NCBI GenBank assembly: GCA_035388225.1
Contig: DAOOPM010000015.1
Location: 19,213-83,212, forward strand
Direction: 5' to 3'
From: SB25 sp029560875
Lineage (GTDB): Bacteria; Bacteroidota; Bacteroidia; Bacteroidales; Tenuifilaceae
Length of the DNA: 64,000 bases
In this document: in pieces, positions 34,501 through 42,553 of the stretch
How positions within the stretch are numbered: the first letter of the stretch is position 1
Layout of the letters: the number at the start of each line of letters is the position of its first letter
Notes under the pieces: generated by a model
What the model was told of the DNA's origin: nothing
The model's database searches: none
The model's input: only the letters and a program-made list of their open reading frames with translations
Position numbers and translations under genes: made by a program

Positions 34501-37500
34501 TAGCTTGGTAGATATCTTGATATTCTATTGGTAAGTTTCCTGAACTTGAATCGCTCCACAAACTTGTTAACTACCCTAAACATATCGCTCCAAAGAGTAA
34601 AGTAGAATAACCCTGTCATTATCCAAATGGCAAATAGGTTGAACCAAAAGGTTGAAATATAAATTGATCCAATACGTTTATACGCAGCAAAAAGTTGAGC
34701 TCGTCCTATTTTTGATGATGGGATGGCATAAATAGGTTCGTAGCGTCTCATCAATCTATCCCCAACCACTTCTATTTTCTGAATTTCGTTACGGTTGGTA
34801 ACAAGATTTTCCACGCCTTTATTATGGTAATTCCTGCTTAACTCAAAAACGGCATCGTTGCTGCCCAGCTTCACAGCAAGAGTTTTTAATTTATCATCTC
34901 TCTTTTCAATAATCTCCCTATATACAATATTGAAGTGATTTTTGAGTGTGTCGAGTTTTTGGTTTGTAATGTTGAGGTAATCAACATTAACAGTTTCTGG
35001 ATATAGAAAAGTTGTATTTGGGTATGAAAAACCATGAATTGGGAAGTTTTCTTCTAATAAACTCACTTCGTTTCTAATAATACTTAGGTCTTTATCAATT
35101 CTTGGTGTTTTGCGGCTTAGGGTTAAATCAACCGATACCTCGTTAACAAGCGATTGCAATTTTGGGATCAAAAAGGAAGAGTTATAGTTGCTGTTGCTTA
35201 ACTGTGTGTTTAAATCAAAAAATTCTCTATTATACTTGTTGGTTTTAAACTGTTGAACACAAAGGGCTTCGTACGACCAGCGGCTAAGCATAATATCGCC
35301 AACAACTGGAACAAATTCAGGATGCGAAATTGTTTTATGGAGTTTATTAAAATTCACAATAACCCCGCTAAATAAGAGTTGTGGCACTAGTACTATTGGT
35401 ATAAGAACATAAATGGCTACAACTGAATTCAATGCTGCCGACAGGTTCAGGCCAATTAGGTTTGAGCAAAAGGCTGTAGAAAAGAGTATAAGCCAGTGGC
35501 TCCAGAACATCCCTTTTATCTCAAGAATTCCATGCCCTATAACTACAAACATTAACGATTGTAATGCCGAAAAAATGAAAAGGACAATAATCTTTGAGTT
35601 GATATAACTAAAGTAGCTGAGATTCAGGAATTTTTCGCGGTACAGAATTTTTCTATCTTTTATAATCTCCTCAGCGCTTATGGTTAGACCTAAAAACATC
35701 ATGGCCACAACGCTCATAAAGAGAAAACTTGGAATATTGTCGTTTTCACTGAAAAGGTACGCGTTTGGGTCTGTAAGGGTTCCATGAAGATATTTGGTAA
35801 AATACCCAATAATAACCGCTAGAATAGGAGCGGCGATTAAACTGATATTGATAAACTGAGAATTGGCGAGTTTACTTCGGAGGTTACGCCTAAAGTAAAT
35901 CCACATCTGCTTGGGTCGCGAAGGAATTTTGAAATTATTAGGTGGAATTGGACTTACACAAGGTGGTAAGTAGATATTCAGTTTCTTTTCAATATTATTT
36001 AGGTATAAGTCGTACCACTCACGGGCTGAACGTTTTCTCTTTCGGGTAAGTTTGCCGTACTCATTTACAACACGAGCCTCAACTACCCTTAGAATAATAT
36101 CGGTATTTACGTTACCGCAGGTAATACATTCGCTCTCCTCGGGCTTAAGGAAATTTCCCATTTGCTTGAAGTAAACCACCGCATCCATTGGGTTTCCTTG
36201 GAATATTGGTCTTCCACCATGGTCAAGAACAATAATCTTATCGAACAACTTAAATACATCCGAGGAGGGCTGGTGGATATTGGCAAAAACAATCTTCCCT
36301 TTAAACGATTGCTTCTTTAGCAAAAGCATAATGCGCTCCGAGTCCATCGACGATAAACCCGAGGTGGGTTCATCGACAAATAGAACCGATGGCTCACGCA
36401 TTAGTTCCATGGCCATATTTAATCGCTTTCGCTGTCCTCCACTGATGTACTTGTTTAGTGGGTCGCCTACTCTCAAATCCCTTGCCTCAACAAGGTCAAA
36501 ATCATTTAATGTCTTATCAATTAGTTCGCTAAGCGCTTGCTTGTCTATATTGCTAAAGCAGAGCGATGCGTTGTAGTATAGGTTTTGGTAAACTGTAAGT
36601 TCATCAACCAATAGGTCATCCTGAGGGACATATCCAATTACACCTTCAAGTTCGGCCTTGTTCTCATTAATATCGTAACCGTTTATTAAAACTTTACCAT
36701 TGGCTGGTTTTAAATTCCCATTTAGTAGATTCAAAAGGGTTGATTTTCCTACACCACTTCCACCCATTATACCAATTAACTGTCCAGAATAGGCTGTGAA
36801 AGAGAATGGGTATATCCCATTCTTACTTCCTTTGTGCTGATACTCAATATCCTTAACCACCATTGATACAAAAGGGCGGTTCGGATCCTGAATAAAGGCC
36901 GATGAAACCCGACTATAGTATATGGGGGAAATTCTTTCGCCTCGAATAACAGATCCTGCTCCAAAAATGTAAGTTCTTCCAGGTTTGATATTCCTGCTAT
37001 TTAAGAATAACTCGCTATCGCCGAAGTATTTGATTAAGAATGTGTTTGTACTCGAAATTCGGAGAACGTAAATTTGTCCATTTAAACGTTCATTGGTAAT
37101 ATGTTTTATTTCTGAAGTGGCAAAGTCTTTGTTCGAATCAATAAGTAAAACTTGCTGATTCCATGGTATTTGGCTATTGCTTTCGCTCAGAATAAAATCT
37201 TTGCCATTCTCAAACTCAAACTCTCTAATGTTGAATAGCGTTGCAACATCTTTAACAAATTCAATGCGTAACGGAGTGCTAATTTTACTATCGCCAATAA
37301 ATTCAATAAGTTGAAGTATAAGCCAAACTTTCTGATTCTGCTCAAACTCTGTATTTATGGATTCAACTATTGTTTTAATTACATCAGAATCTACAACAAA
37401 GTCTAGATCGGAATTCTGTTCTAATTGATATAAATTGATGTATTCTCTGAACTTGGTAAGGAAGATGTTGGTTTGCTCTTTCCCAAAATCGTGTAGTAAA

Positions 37501-37604
37501 TAATCCTCAAGCACATCGGCAGTAAGTCGTGCTGCGCCTTTGCGATCGATACTAATCACAAAGGCAAAGAGTTTCATTAATGCTTTCAGCAACGATTCGC
37601 TCAT
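34500..37604 (-). CDS. Large ABCG-like ABC transporter with TerB-like N-terminal domain
   Basis: A 1034-aa single-chain ABC half-transporter. Residues 1 to about 145 are helical and recall TerB-like domains ('FVISIDRKGAARLTADVLEDYL', in parts), followed by a beta-rich segment (about 155-255). The nucleotide-binding domain (about 260-500) has Walker A GGSGVGKST (about 281), signature ISGGQRKRL (about 385) and Walker B VLFVDEPTSG. A Cys pair 'ECITCGN' lies near 500. ABC2-type membrane spans cover about 590-780, then a roughly 200-residue soluble insert and a last span near 985-1005. ABCG/White-type exporters move lipids or drugs; the substrate here is unknown. Likely single-gene unit. Confidence 0.87.
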   Translation of the reverse strand: MSESLLKALMKLFAFVISIDRKGAARLTADVLEDYLLHDFGKEQTNIFLTKFREYINLYQLEQNSDLDFVVDSDVIKTIVESINTEFEQNQKVWLILQLIEFIGDSKISTPLRIEFVKDVATLFNIREFEFENGKDFILSESNSQIPWNQQVLLIDSNKDFATSEIKHITNERLNGQIYVLRISSTNTFLIKYFGDSELFLNSRNIKPGRTYIFGAGSVIRGERISPIYYSRVSSAFIQDPNRPFVSMVVKDIEYQHKGSKNGIYPFSFTAYSGQLIGIMGGSGVGKSTLLNLLNGNLKPANGKVLINGYDINENKAELEGVIGYVPQDDLLVDELTVYQNLYYNASLCFSNIDKQALSELIDKTLNDFDLVEARDLRVGDPLNKYISGGQRKRLNMAMELMREPSVLFVDEPTSGLSSMDSERIMLLLKKQSFKGKIVFANIHQPSSDVFKLFDKIIVLDHGGRPIFQGNPMDAVVYFKQMGNFLKPEESECITCGNVNTDIILRVVEARVVNEYGKLTRKRKRSAREWYDLYLNNIEKKLNIYLPPCVSPIPPNNFKIPSRPKQMWIYFRRNLRSKLANSQFINISLIAAPILAVIIGYFTKYLHGTLTDPNAYLFSENDNIPSFLFMSVVAMMFLGLTISAEEIIKDRKILYREKFLNLSYFSYINSKIIVLFIFSALQSLMFVVIGHGILEIKGMFWSHWLILFSTAFCSNLIGLNLSAALNSVVAIYVLIPIVLVPQLLFSGVIVNFNKLHKTISHPEFVPVVGDIMLSRWSYEALCVQQFKTNKYNREFFDLNTQLSNSNYNSSFLIPKLQSLVNEVSVDLTLSRKTPRIDKDLSIIRNEVSLLEENFPIHGFSYPNTTFLYPETVNVDYLNITNQKLDTLKNHFNIVYREIIEKRDDKLKTLAVKLGSNDAVFELSRNYHNKGVENLVTNRNEIQKIEVVGDRLMRRYEPIYAIPSSKIGRAQLFAAYKRIGSIYISTFWFNLFAIWIMTGLFYFTLWSDMFRVVNKFVERFKFRKLTNRISRYLPS

Positions 37605-37801
37605 AAAATGTTATTTACCTAGCAAAAATAATTATTATTTAATCGGAGATACTTTTTGAATTAAGAATTTAGTTAACAAAGAGGATGTATAAATATTAAC
37701 AAAGAACTAGGTTGGAACTATGAACTTATTTCTTAATATTTTGCGTTGTATCTAAATTTTTGTAAATTTCATTCACTCTCAGAAATTTAACACGTAAAAC
37801 A

Positions 37802-38698
37802 ATGAGCAAGGATAAAAAAGAAAAGAAGCATAAAAAGGATAAGGATGAGAATAAGCATAAGGGAAAAAAACATGCTGTTCTATCGTTAGACGATCATTAC
37901 GAACTTGTTGAGTCGCATCCCGAAAAGATTGACAAAAAATTCTACGAAAAGGAGATAGAACGACTCCATATTGAACTCAACAAACTTTTAGAATGGATTA
38001 AGTTCAAAAAGTTGAAAGTTGTGCTAATTTTTGAGGGGCGCGATGCTGCGGGAAAAGGTGGTGTTATTAAAACTATCTCCGAAAGACTTAATCCTCGCTC
38101 ATGCAGAATTGTTGCATTAGGCGTTCCTACTGAGAAAGAAAAAACTCAATGGTATTTTCAACGCTACGTTGCTCATTTACCTGCTGCAGGCGAAATGGTC
38201 CTTTTTGACAGGAGTTGGTACAATAGGGCTGGGGTCGAAAAAGTCATGGGATTCTGTAATGAGGAGGAGTACTTAGAGTTTTTGAGGTCGTGTCCAGAGT
38301 ATGAGCGAATGTTGGTGCGTTCCGATATAATTCTCATTAAATATTGGTTTTCGGTAAGCGATATAGAGCAGGAACGTCGGTTCCATGAGAGGATTGAAGA
38401 TCCTACCAAGCGGTGGAAGTTAAGTCCTATGGATGTTGAGTCGCGCAACCGTTGGGTGGAATACTCAAAAGCCAAGGATGAGATGTTTGCTCATACCGAT
38501 ATAAAACAAGCCCCTTGGTGGGTTGTACGTGCCGACGATAAGCGCAGAGCAAGGCTAAACTGTATTAGCCATCTTTTAAGTCTAATTCCATACGAGGATT
38601 TAACTCCACCTCCAATTAAACTTGAGCCTCGCAGGGAGGATAATTCTTATATTCGGCCACCAATTACTGACCAGAATTTTGTACCAGAAGTGTATTGA
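37802..38698 (+). CDS. ppk2: Polyphosphate kinase 2 family protein
   Basis: A 298-aa PPK2 enzyme that uses polyphosphate to phosphorylate nucleotides. It has a Lys-rich N-terminus (first 22 residues), Walker A 'EGRDAAGKGG' (about 78-87), 'RYVAHLPAAGEMVLFDRSWYNRAG' (lid and Walker B region, about 119-144) and 'SWYNR' typical of the family. One-domain class; whether it prefers NDPs or NMPs cannot be told. Own promoter region upstream, strong hairpin terminator downstream. Confidence 0.93.
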   Translation: MSKDKKEKKHKKDKDENKHKGKKHAVLSLDDHYELVESHPEKIDKKFYEKEIERLHIELNKLLEWIKFKKLKVVLIFEGRDAAGKGGVIKTISERLNPRSCRIVALGVPTEKEKTQWYFQRYVAHLPAAGEMVLFDRSWYNRAGVEKVMGFCNEEEYLEFLRSCPEYERMLVRSDIILIKYWFSVSDIEQERRFHERIEDPTKRWKLSPMDVESRNRWVEYSKAKDEMFAHTDIKQAPWWVVRADDKRRARLNCISHLLSLIPYEDLTPPPIKLEPRREDNSYIRPPITDQNFVPEVY

Positions 38699-38715
38699 TT
38701 AACATTATATAGTTT

Positions 38716-38752
38716 ATCCCTTTAAGGGTTCAAAAACCCTTGAAGGGATTTT
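38716..38752. terminator. Bidirectional terminator between ppk2 and a minus-strand lipoprotein
   Basis: A 15-bp stem (ATCCCTTTAAGGGTT/AACCCTTGAAGGGAT, one G-T pair) with a 4-nt loop and short T/A tracts on both sides. It lies between two convergent stop codons. Confidence 0.8.
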
Positions 38753-39338
38753 ACTCAAATAGAATGCTCTTGATTTTCTTTAGTTTATCACCTTTGATGG
38801 TAAAGGTAACTACTTTGGATCCGTAGTAAAATCGGAAGTTAAGTTCTCCGGTGTTTTTAATGGCATTAACTAATTCTGGCTGTAAAGTTGATATAAACTT
38901 ATCTTCGTACCATAATTTATCAACTACTTTTACATTTTTCGATAATGTGTCAGTACTTGAGGTTGATGATTGCTTGGTTACTTTTTGTTGCCTAAAATCC
39001 GAGGTGTTAGAGTTTATCTCCAAAGGAAATATTTTGAACATCGCTTTTGCATATGCATTGGTATCTCTTGAAAAAGTTGATGAAGAGCGCTCAATAACCC
39101 AGTATACTTTTACTATATCAAAATCAACTCCTTTTTCTCTTACAAAAGATATTTCGGTGGATTCAATACCACTATTCCATTCATCGGGACTTAATGCAAA
39201 AGAATAGGATGAACGATTCGTCTTTTTGTATTCGTCGTTGTAGTTTTTGTACTGATAATGGTCCAATACAGAGGTTGAAATACATCCGTAAAAAAAAACT
39301 GCAATAAGAATTAGGCTTAAACTTAAGTATGATTTCAT
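38751..39338 (-). CDS. Hypothetical lipoprotein
   Basis: A 195-aa lipoprotein. The ATG at 39338 directly precedes the signal 'KSYLSLSLILIAVFFYGC' (lipobox Cys about 18); upstream in-frame codons give no signal peptide. The mature part has beta-rich blocks ('SYSFALSPDEW', 'DFDIVKVYWVIERSS', 'ELNFRFYYGSKVVTFTIKGDKL') and a Ser/Thr linker 'TKQSSTSSTDTLSKN'. No family recognised. Possibly the last gene of a unit with the thioesterase and YhcH-like genes upstream. Confidence 0.7.
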   Translation of the reverse strand: MKSYLSLSLILIAVFFYGCISTSVLDHYQYKNYNDEYKKTNRSSYSFALSPDEWNSGIESTEISFVREKGVDFDIVKVYWVIERSSSTFSRDTNAYAKAMFKIFPLEINSNTSDFRQQKVTKQSSTSSTDTLSKNVKVVDKLWYEDKFISTLQPELVNAIKNTGELNFRFYYGSKVVTFTIKGDKLKKIKSILFE

Positions 39339-39394
39339 AGTTAGAATGTAATGATTACAATTTTCAATAACATTTTTTATGCCAGAAACCATGT

Positions 39395-39790
39395 TTAAAT
39401 AAATTCCTTAAGTCCAGGTATATCATCAATTTTCATAGGTCGGCCATTTCTAAGTCCAACTCCAATAACATCAGCCTTAACAGCGGTTTTACCTTCGGGT
39501 AATTTAATGGCCTCCTGCTCAAAAATCATCCTTAAATGTCCCTCTCGCCTAGTTTTTAGCCTAACCATAAATTTGTCGCCGCTAGTAAGGGAATGTTTGT
39601 AGTCAATCTCGATTCGCGATACAACCAAATCAATCCCCTCGTTGTGTAGTTTTGCAAAATCAATTCCTTTGTCGAGCAAGTATTTATGTCGAGCATGCTC
39701 TAAATAGTTAAGGTAGACTGAGTTATTAACAATTCCTTGTAAATCACACTCGTAATCGCGTACTTCAAATTCTAGTTCGTATACTTCCAT
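39395..39790 (-). CDS. Acyl-CoA thioesterase, 4HBT/YbgC-like
   Basis: A 131-aa hotdog-fold thioesterase. The N-terminal 'EVRDYECDLQGIVNNSVYLNYLEHARHKYL' block (read in parts, about 10-39) carries the catalytic Asp (D13 or D16 region) and the Asn/Tyr-rich helix of YbgC/4HBT enzymes. 'KHSLTSGDKFMVRLK' follows. Hydrolyses short or aromatic acyl-CoA in the cytosol; the substrate cannot be specified. Confidence 0.87.
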   Translation of the reverse strand: MEVYELEFEVRDYECDLQGIVNNSVYLNYLEHARHKYLLDKGIDFAKLHNEGIDLVVSRIEIDYKHSLTSGDKFMVRLKTRREGHLRMIFEQEAIKLPEGKTAVKADVIGVGLRNGRPMKIDDIPGLKEFI

Positions 39791-39814
39791 GTTTTGGGTA
39801 TATTGAGATGATTT

Positions 39815-39838
39815 GTTATTAAGTTATTAAGTTATTGA
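39815..39838. repeat. Three tandem copies of an 8-bp unit (GTTATTAA)
   Basis: GTTATTAA, GTTATTAA and GTTATTGA lie head to tail between the YhcH-like and thioesterase genes. Probably a small slippage repeat. Confidence 0.7.
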
Positions 39839-39865
39839 GTTGCTTAACTAATTAGGTGTCACTTA

Positions 39866-40324
39866 TTACACGTCACCATCGGTCACTAACACCTTAAAAA
39901 CCACTTTCTTAATAACACCTTCGCCAATAAGCGGAGCGTGTGCATCATTGGGAAAAAAAATTGCGAAGTAGTTGGTCGGTACCTTAAAGTAGTTAATGGG
40001 CTTATCATCGAAAAAAACGTAATCTTTTTCCTTGTCGAAAGGGGCTTGTGGTGAGCGGCAGTCCTCTCGACTTCGCCAACCCATAGTCTCTTCGCCCTGA
40101 AGGCAAATCTGAATATCGATATACCTATCGTGAGCCTCTAGCAATGCCTCTTCCTTAGTTTTCGCCTTGTTGAACGATGGAATTGCGAATAGATTTTCGC
40201 CATCAATATAAACGCGTTCACCTGGATTGCTAAAATCCAAAGTAATTAACGCCTGCTCAACTTTCTCGAATAGTGGGTGAAGGTTAATATATGTTCCGAA
40301 CTCATTTAATGGTGCTACTATCAT
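39866..40324 (-). CDS. YhcH/YjgK/YiaL family cupin (DUF386)
   Basis: A 152-aa beta-barrel protein of the YhcH family. 'FNKAKTKEEALLEAHDRYIDIQICLQGEE' (read in parts), with the metal-ligand-type His/Glu of 'EAHDRYIDIQ', and 'FFPNDAHAPLIGEG' are diagnostic. Relatives act on sugar anomers or sialic-acid-related intermediates, but the reaction is uncertain. 75 bp upstream of the thioesterase. Confidence 0.88.
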   Translation of the reverse strand: MIVAPLNEFGTYINLHPLFEKVEQALITLDFSNPGERVYIDGENLFAIPSFNKAKTKEEALLEAHDRYIDIQICLQGEETMGWRSREDCRSPQAPFDKEKDYVFFDDKPINYFKVPTNYFAIFFPNDAHAPLIGEGVIKKVVFKVLVTDGDV

Positions 40325-40505
40325 TGCTTTAGGATTTACTGTAATGATTACAAAACTAGTAATAATAATTAAACGGATGCTAATCCATGCGTTTCAAGCA
40401 TAATTGTTTGACAAAATAAATGCTATTATTTTTTCGTTGTTTTAATCCAATTTCTATCTTTAAACCATTAATCTTTTGAAGAATCACACTGAAAAATAAC
40501 GTGTC

Positions 40506-41582
40506 ATGAGAAATTCTTTTTTACTAGCGCTGATATTGGTTGGAATGTCAGTTTTTGCTCAAGAAACCGAGAGTTTAGAGAAAAAGGTCAATCAACTAAT
40601 AGAAGAAAACGCTAGCCTAAATCATAGACTTGATGAGGTTCAAAAACTCGTTGATGATGTTTTATGGTTTAACCGTATAGGCGATGTGGCTTTTATTGAT
40701 AAAACTTTTATTTATGGTCCTCCTCCTGCAAATATTAAAAACCCAACAGCAGTAGGAGCAAATAATCCCGTAAAGTTTTGGACTTATGTTTTTATCCCTA
40801 AAAATATAGATTACAACAAGAAGTATCCATTATTAGTATTCCCGCACGGAGGTGTTCATGCCGATTTTACCACATACTATACTCATATTGTTAGAGAGAT
40901 GATTGCGCAGGGTTACGTGGTTGTAGCCCCCGAGTATAGGGGTAGTACAGGCTATGGAGAAGGATTTTGGCGTAATATTGATTATGGCGGACTAGAGAAC
41001 GAGGATGTTTTTGCTAGCCGTAATTATATGGTGGAAAATTACGATTTTATTGATGGGTCAAGAGTTGGCATAATTGGCTGGAGCCATGGAGGAATGATAG
41101 CTCTTCATAACATTTTTGAACATCCAAAAGATTATGCTTGTGCATTTGCAGGAGTTCCTGTTTCGGATATGATTGCTCGGTATGGTTATGCTACTGATGG
41201 TTACCGTGAACTTTACGATGCCGATTATCACATAGGGAAAACACCCCGCGAAAACATTGAGGAGTACCGCAAGCGCTCGCCTGCATGGCAAGCACACAAG
41301 TTGCAAACCCCATTGCTAATCCACACCAATACAAACGATGATGATGTCTACGTGTTGGAGGTTGAGCATTTAATCAAATCGTTAAAGGCAGAAGGGAAAA
41401 AATTTGAGTACGAGATTTTCAAAGAAATGCCAGGGGGACACTCATTCGACAGAATAGACACTAAAGCAGCACGCCAAATAAGGGTTAAAATCTATAAGTT
41501 TTTGGCCACATACCTAAACCCTCCAAAGCCAATTAAAAATTTGGAGGATGTTAATAAGGCTGCATATCTTCAGGTTAAGTGA
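40506..41582 (+). CDS. Secreted S9-family alpha/beta hydrolase (prolyl oligopeptidase-like)
   Basis: A 358-aa protein with a signal peptide ending SVFAQ (about 18) and a short coiled coil (about 22-48, 'LEKKVNQLIEENASLNHRLDE' in parts). The rest is an alpha/beta hydrolase of the peptidase S9 catalytic type: 'APEYRGSTGYGEGFW', nucleophile Ser in GWSHGG (about 193), Asp region 'NTNDDDVYVLEVE' and His in 'MPGGHSFDR'. No beta-propeller is present, so it is the catalytic domain alone and may be an esterase or an open-access peptidase. Confidence 0.87.
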   Translation: MRNSFLLALILVGMSVFAQETESLEKKVNQLIEENASLNHRLDEVQKLVDDVLWFNRIGDVAFIDKTFIYGPPPANIKNPTAVGANNPVKFWTYVFIPKNIDYNKKYPLLVFPHGGVHADFTTYYTHIVREMIAQGYVVVAPEYRGSTGYGEGFWRNIDYGGLENEDVFASRNYMVENYDFIDGSRVGIIGWSHGGMIALHNIFEHPKDYACAFAGVPVSDMIARYGYATDGYRELYDADYHIGKTPRENIEEYRKRSPAWQAHKLQTPLLIHTNTNDDDVYVLEVEHLIKSLKAEGKKFEYEIFKEMPGGHSFDRIDTKAARQIRVKIYKFLATYLNPPKPIKNLEDVNKAAYLQVK

Positions 41583-41706
41583 AAGCATTATTAAATCGTT
41601 GGAATTGTTCGGAACATGAATAAGTCCGCTTTTACAAAGGAAAATTCTTATTGACCAATAAAAACGATATTATCAAACAATAACGACCAAATTAAAAGTA
41701 TAAATT

Positions 41707-42015
41707 ATGGAGTCGAAAATTAACATTACAATCACCTTTAACACCATTAAAATTCTGATTATTATATACTTAATACTATTAACCACCATATTCTTAGTTT
41801 CAAGCGAAATGCTTGTACCTGTTGTTTTTGCTGCAGGTGGCTATGGCCTCGTTCTTTGGATTATAATTTTTGTCGATATTTTAAATAACAAAATCTACAA
41901 TAAAGTATTCTGGATTATGTCAATGTTCGTTCTATCAACGGTGGCAATACTTGTATATCCATTTATACGGGAAAGGTTAATAAGTATGGGTGAGAAATAC
42001 CCAAACAGAAGTTAA
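41707..42015 (+). CDS. Small membrane protein, three predicted spans
   Basis: A 102-aa hydrophobic protein with spans at about 13-31, 36-58 and 66-84 and a basic tail ('RERLISMGEKYPNRS'). The 'GLVLWIIIFVDIL' and 'VFWIMSMFVLS' segments faintly recall PLDc_N-type membrane hairpins, but I do not assign a family. It stands alone, convergent with the AlaX-like gene. Confidence 0.6.
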   Translation: MESKINITITFNTIKILIIIYLILLTTIFLVSSEMLVPVVFAAGGYGLVLWIIIFVDILNNKIYNKVFWIMSMFVLSTVAILVYPFIRERLISMGEKYPNRS

Positions 42016-42027
42016 CGGTTTCATCAA

Positions 42028-42465
42028 TTACTCTAGTTTATATCTCAACCTTACAACACCTTCGTTAAAATCCGACGATATTATTTTGAATTTACCTATT
42101 TCGCTGGTGTTCTTAACATGAGGACCAATGCAGGCACAGGCATCATAGTCGCCAACCCTTATTACTCTTATAGAATCCGGAGCATCGGCGGGCAGTTTGC
42201 TTAGGTCTAGAAATTGGGCGGCTTCCAACTTGTTAACAAACCCTTCGGTAACATCAACATTGCTTTCAATAATGCTGTTTACCGCATTTTCAATTTCTGA
42301 TATGTCTTCGGTTGAAAGGGCTCTGCTAATCCGATAATCGCATTTCGACTTTTTCTTTTCAATATGGCTGCTGAACGCCCTGCCGCAACTATATTTACGA
42401 ACCATTGTTTGGTTCAGAATATGCTCGGCTGTGTGCATCCGGGGGTCGTAGTTTTTTTCGCTCAT
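42028..42465 (-). CDS. AlaX-like alanyl-tRNA editing domain protein
   Basis: A 145-aa tRNA_SAD-type protein. Zinc-binding 'HTAEH' at residues 11-15 and 'CIGPH' near 113-117 form the HxxxH/CxxxH editing site of AlaRS and AlaX. It lacks the AlaRS catalytic and tRNA-recognition domains, so it should act in trans to remove a misacylated amino acid (Ser or Gly) from tRNA-Ala, or act on another SAD substrate. It is short for AlaX (usually about 150-240 aa). Confidence 0.85.
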   Translation of the reverse strand: MSEKNYDPRMHTAEHILNQTMVRKYSCGRAFSSHIEKKKSKCDYRISRALSTEDISEIENAVNSIIESNVDVTEGFVNKLEAAQFLDLSKLPADAPDSIRVIRVGDYDACACIGPHVKNTSEIGKFKIISSDFNEGVVRLRYKLE

Positions 42466-42528
42466 GATTTTCTATCAAATTACAAGATTAAAATCTTCGA
42501 AAAATATCAGTTTTTTGCAATAAAAATC

Positions 42529-42536
42529 TATATTTG
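42529..42536 (+). promoter_or_regulatory. -7 box of the TPR-SpoIIE gene
   Basis: TATATTTG, an exact TAnnTTTG match, 17 bp before the ATG at 42554. A start near 42543 would leave a leader of about ten bases and excludes the TTG at 42548 as a comfortable start. Confidence 0.55.
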
Positions 42537-42553
42537 ATAGAAAATGTTTGCAT

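Noticed and set aside
39815..39838. CRISPR-like or regulatory repeat array
   Set aside because: Only three 8-bp units with no spacers; simple slippage is enough.
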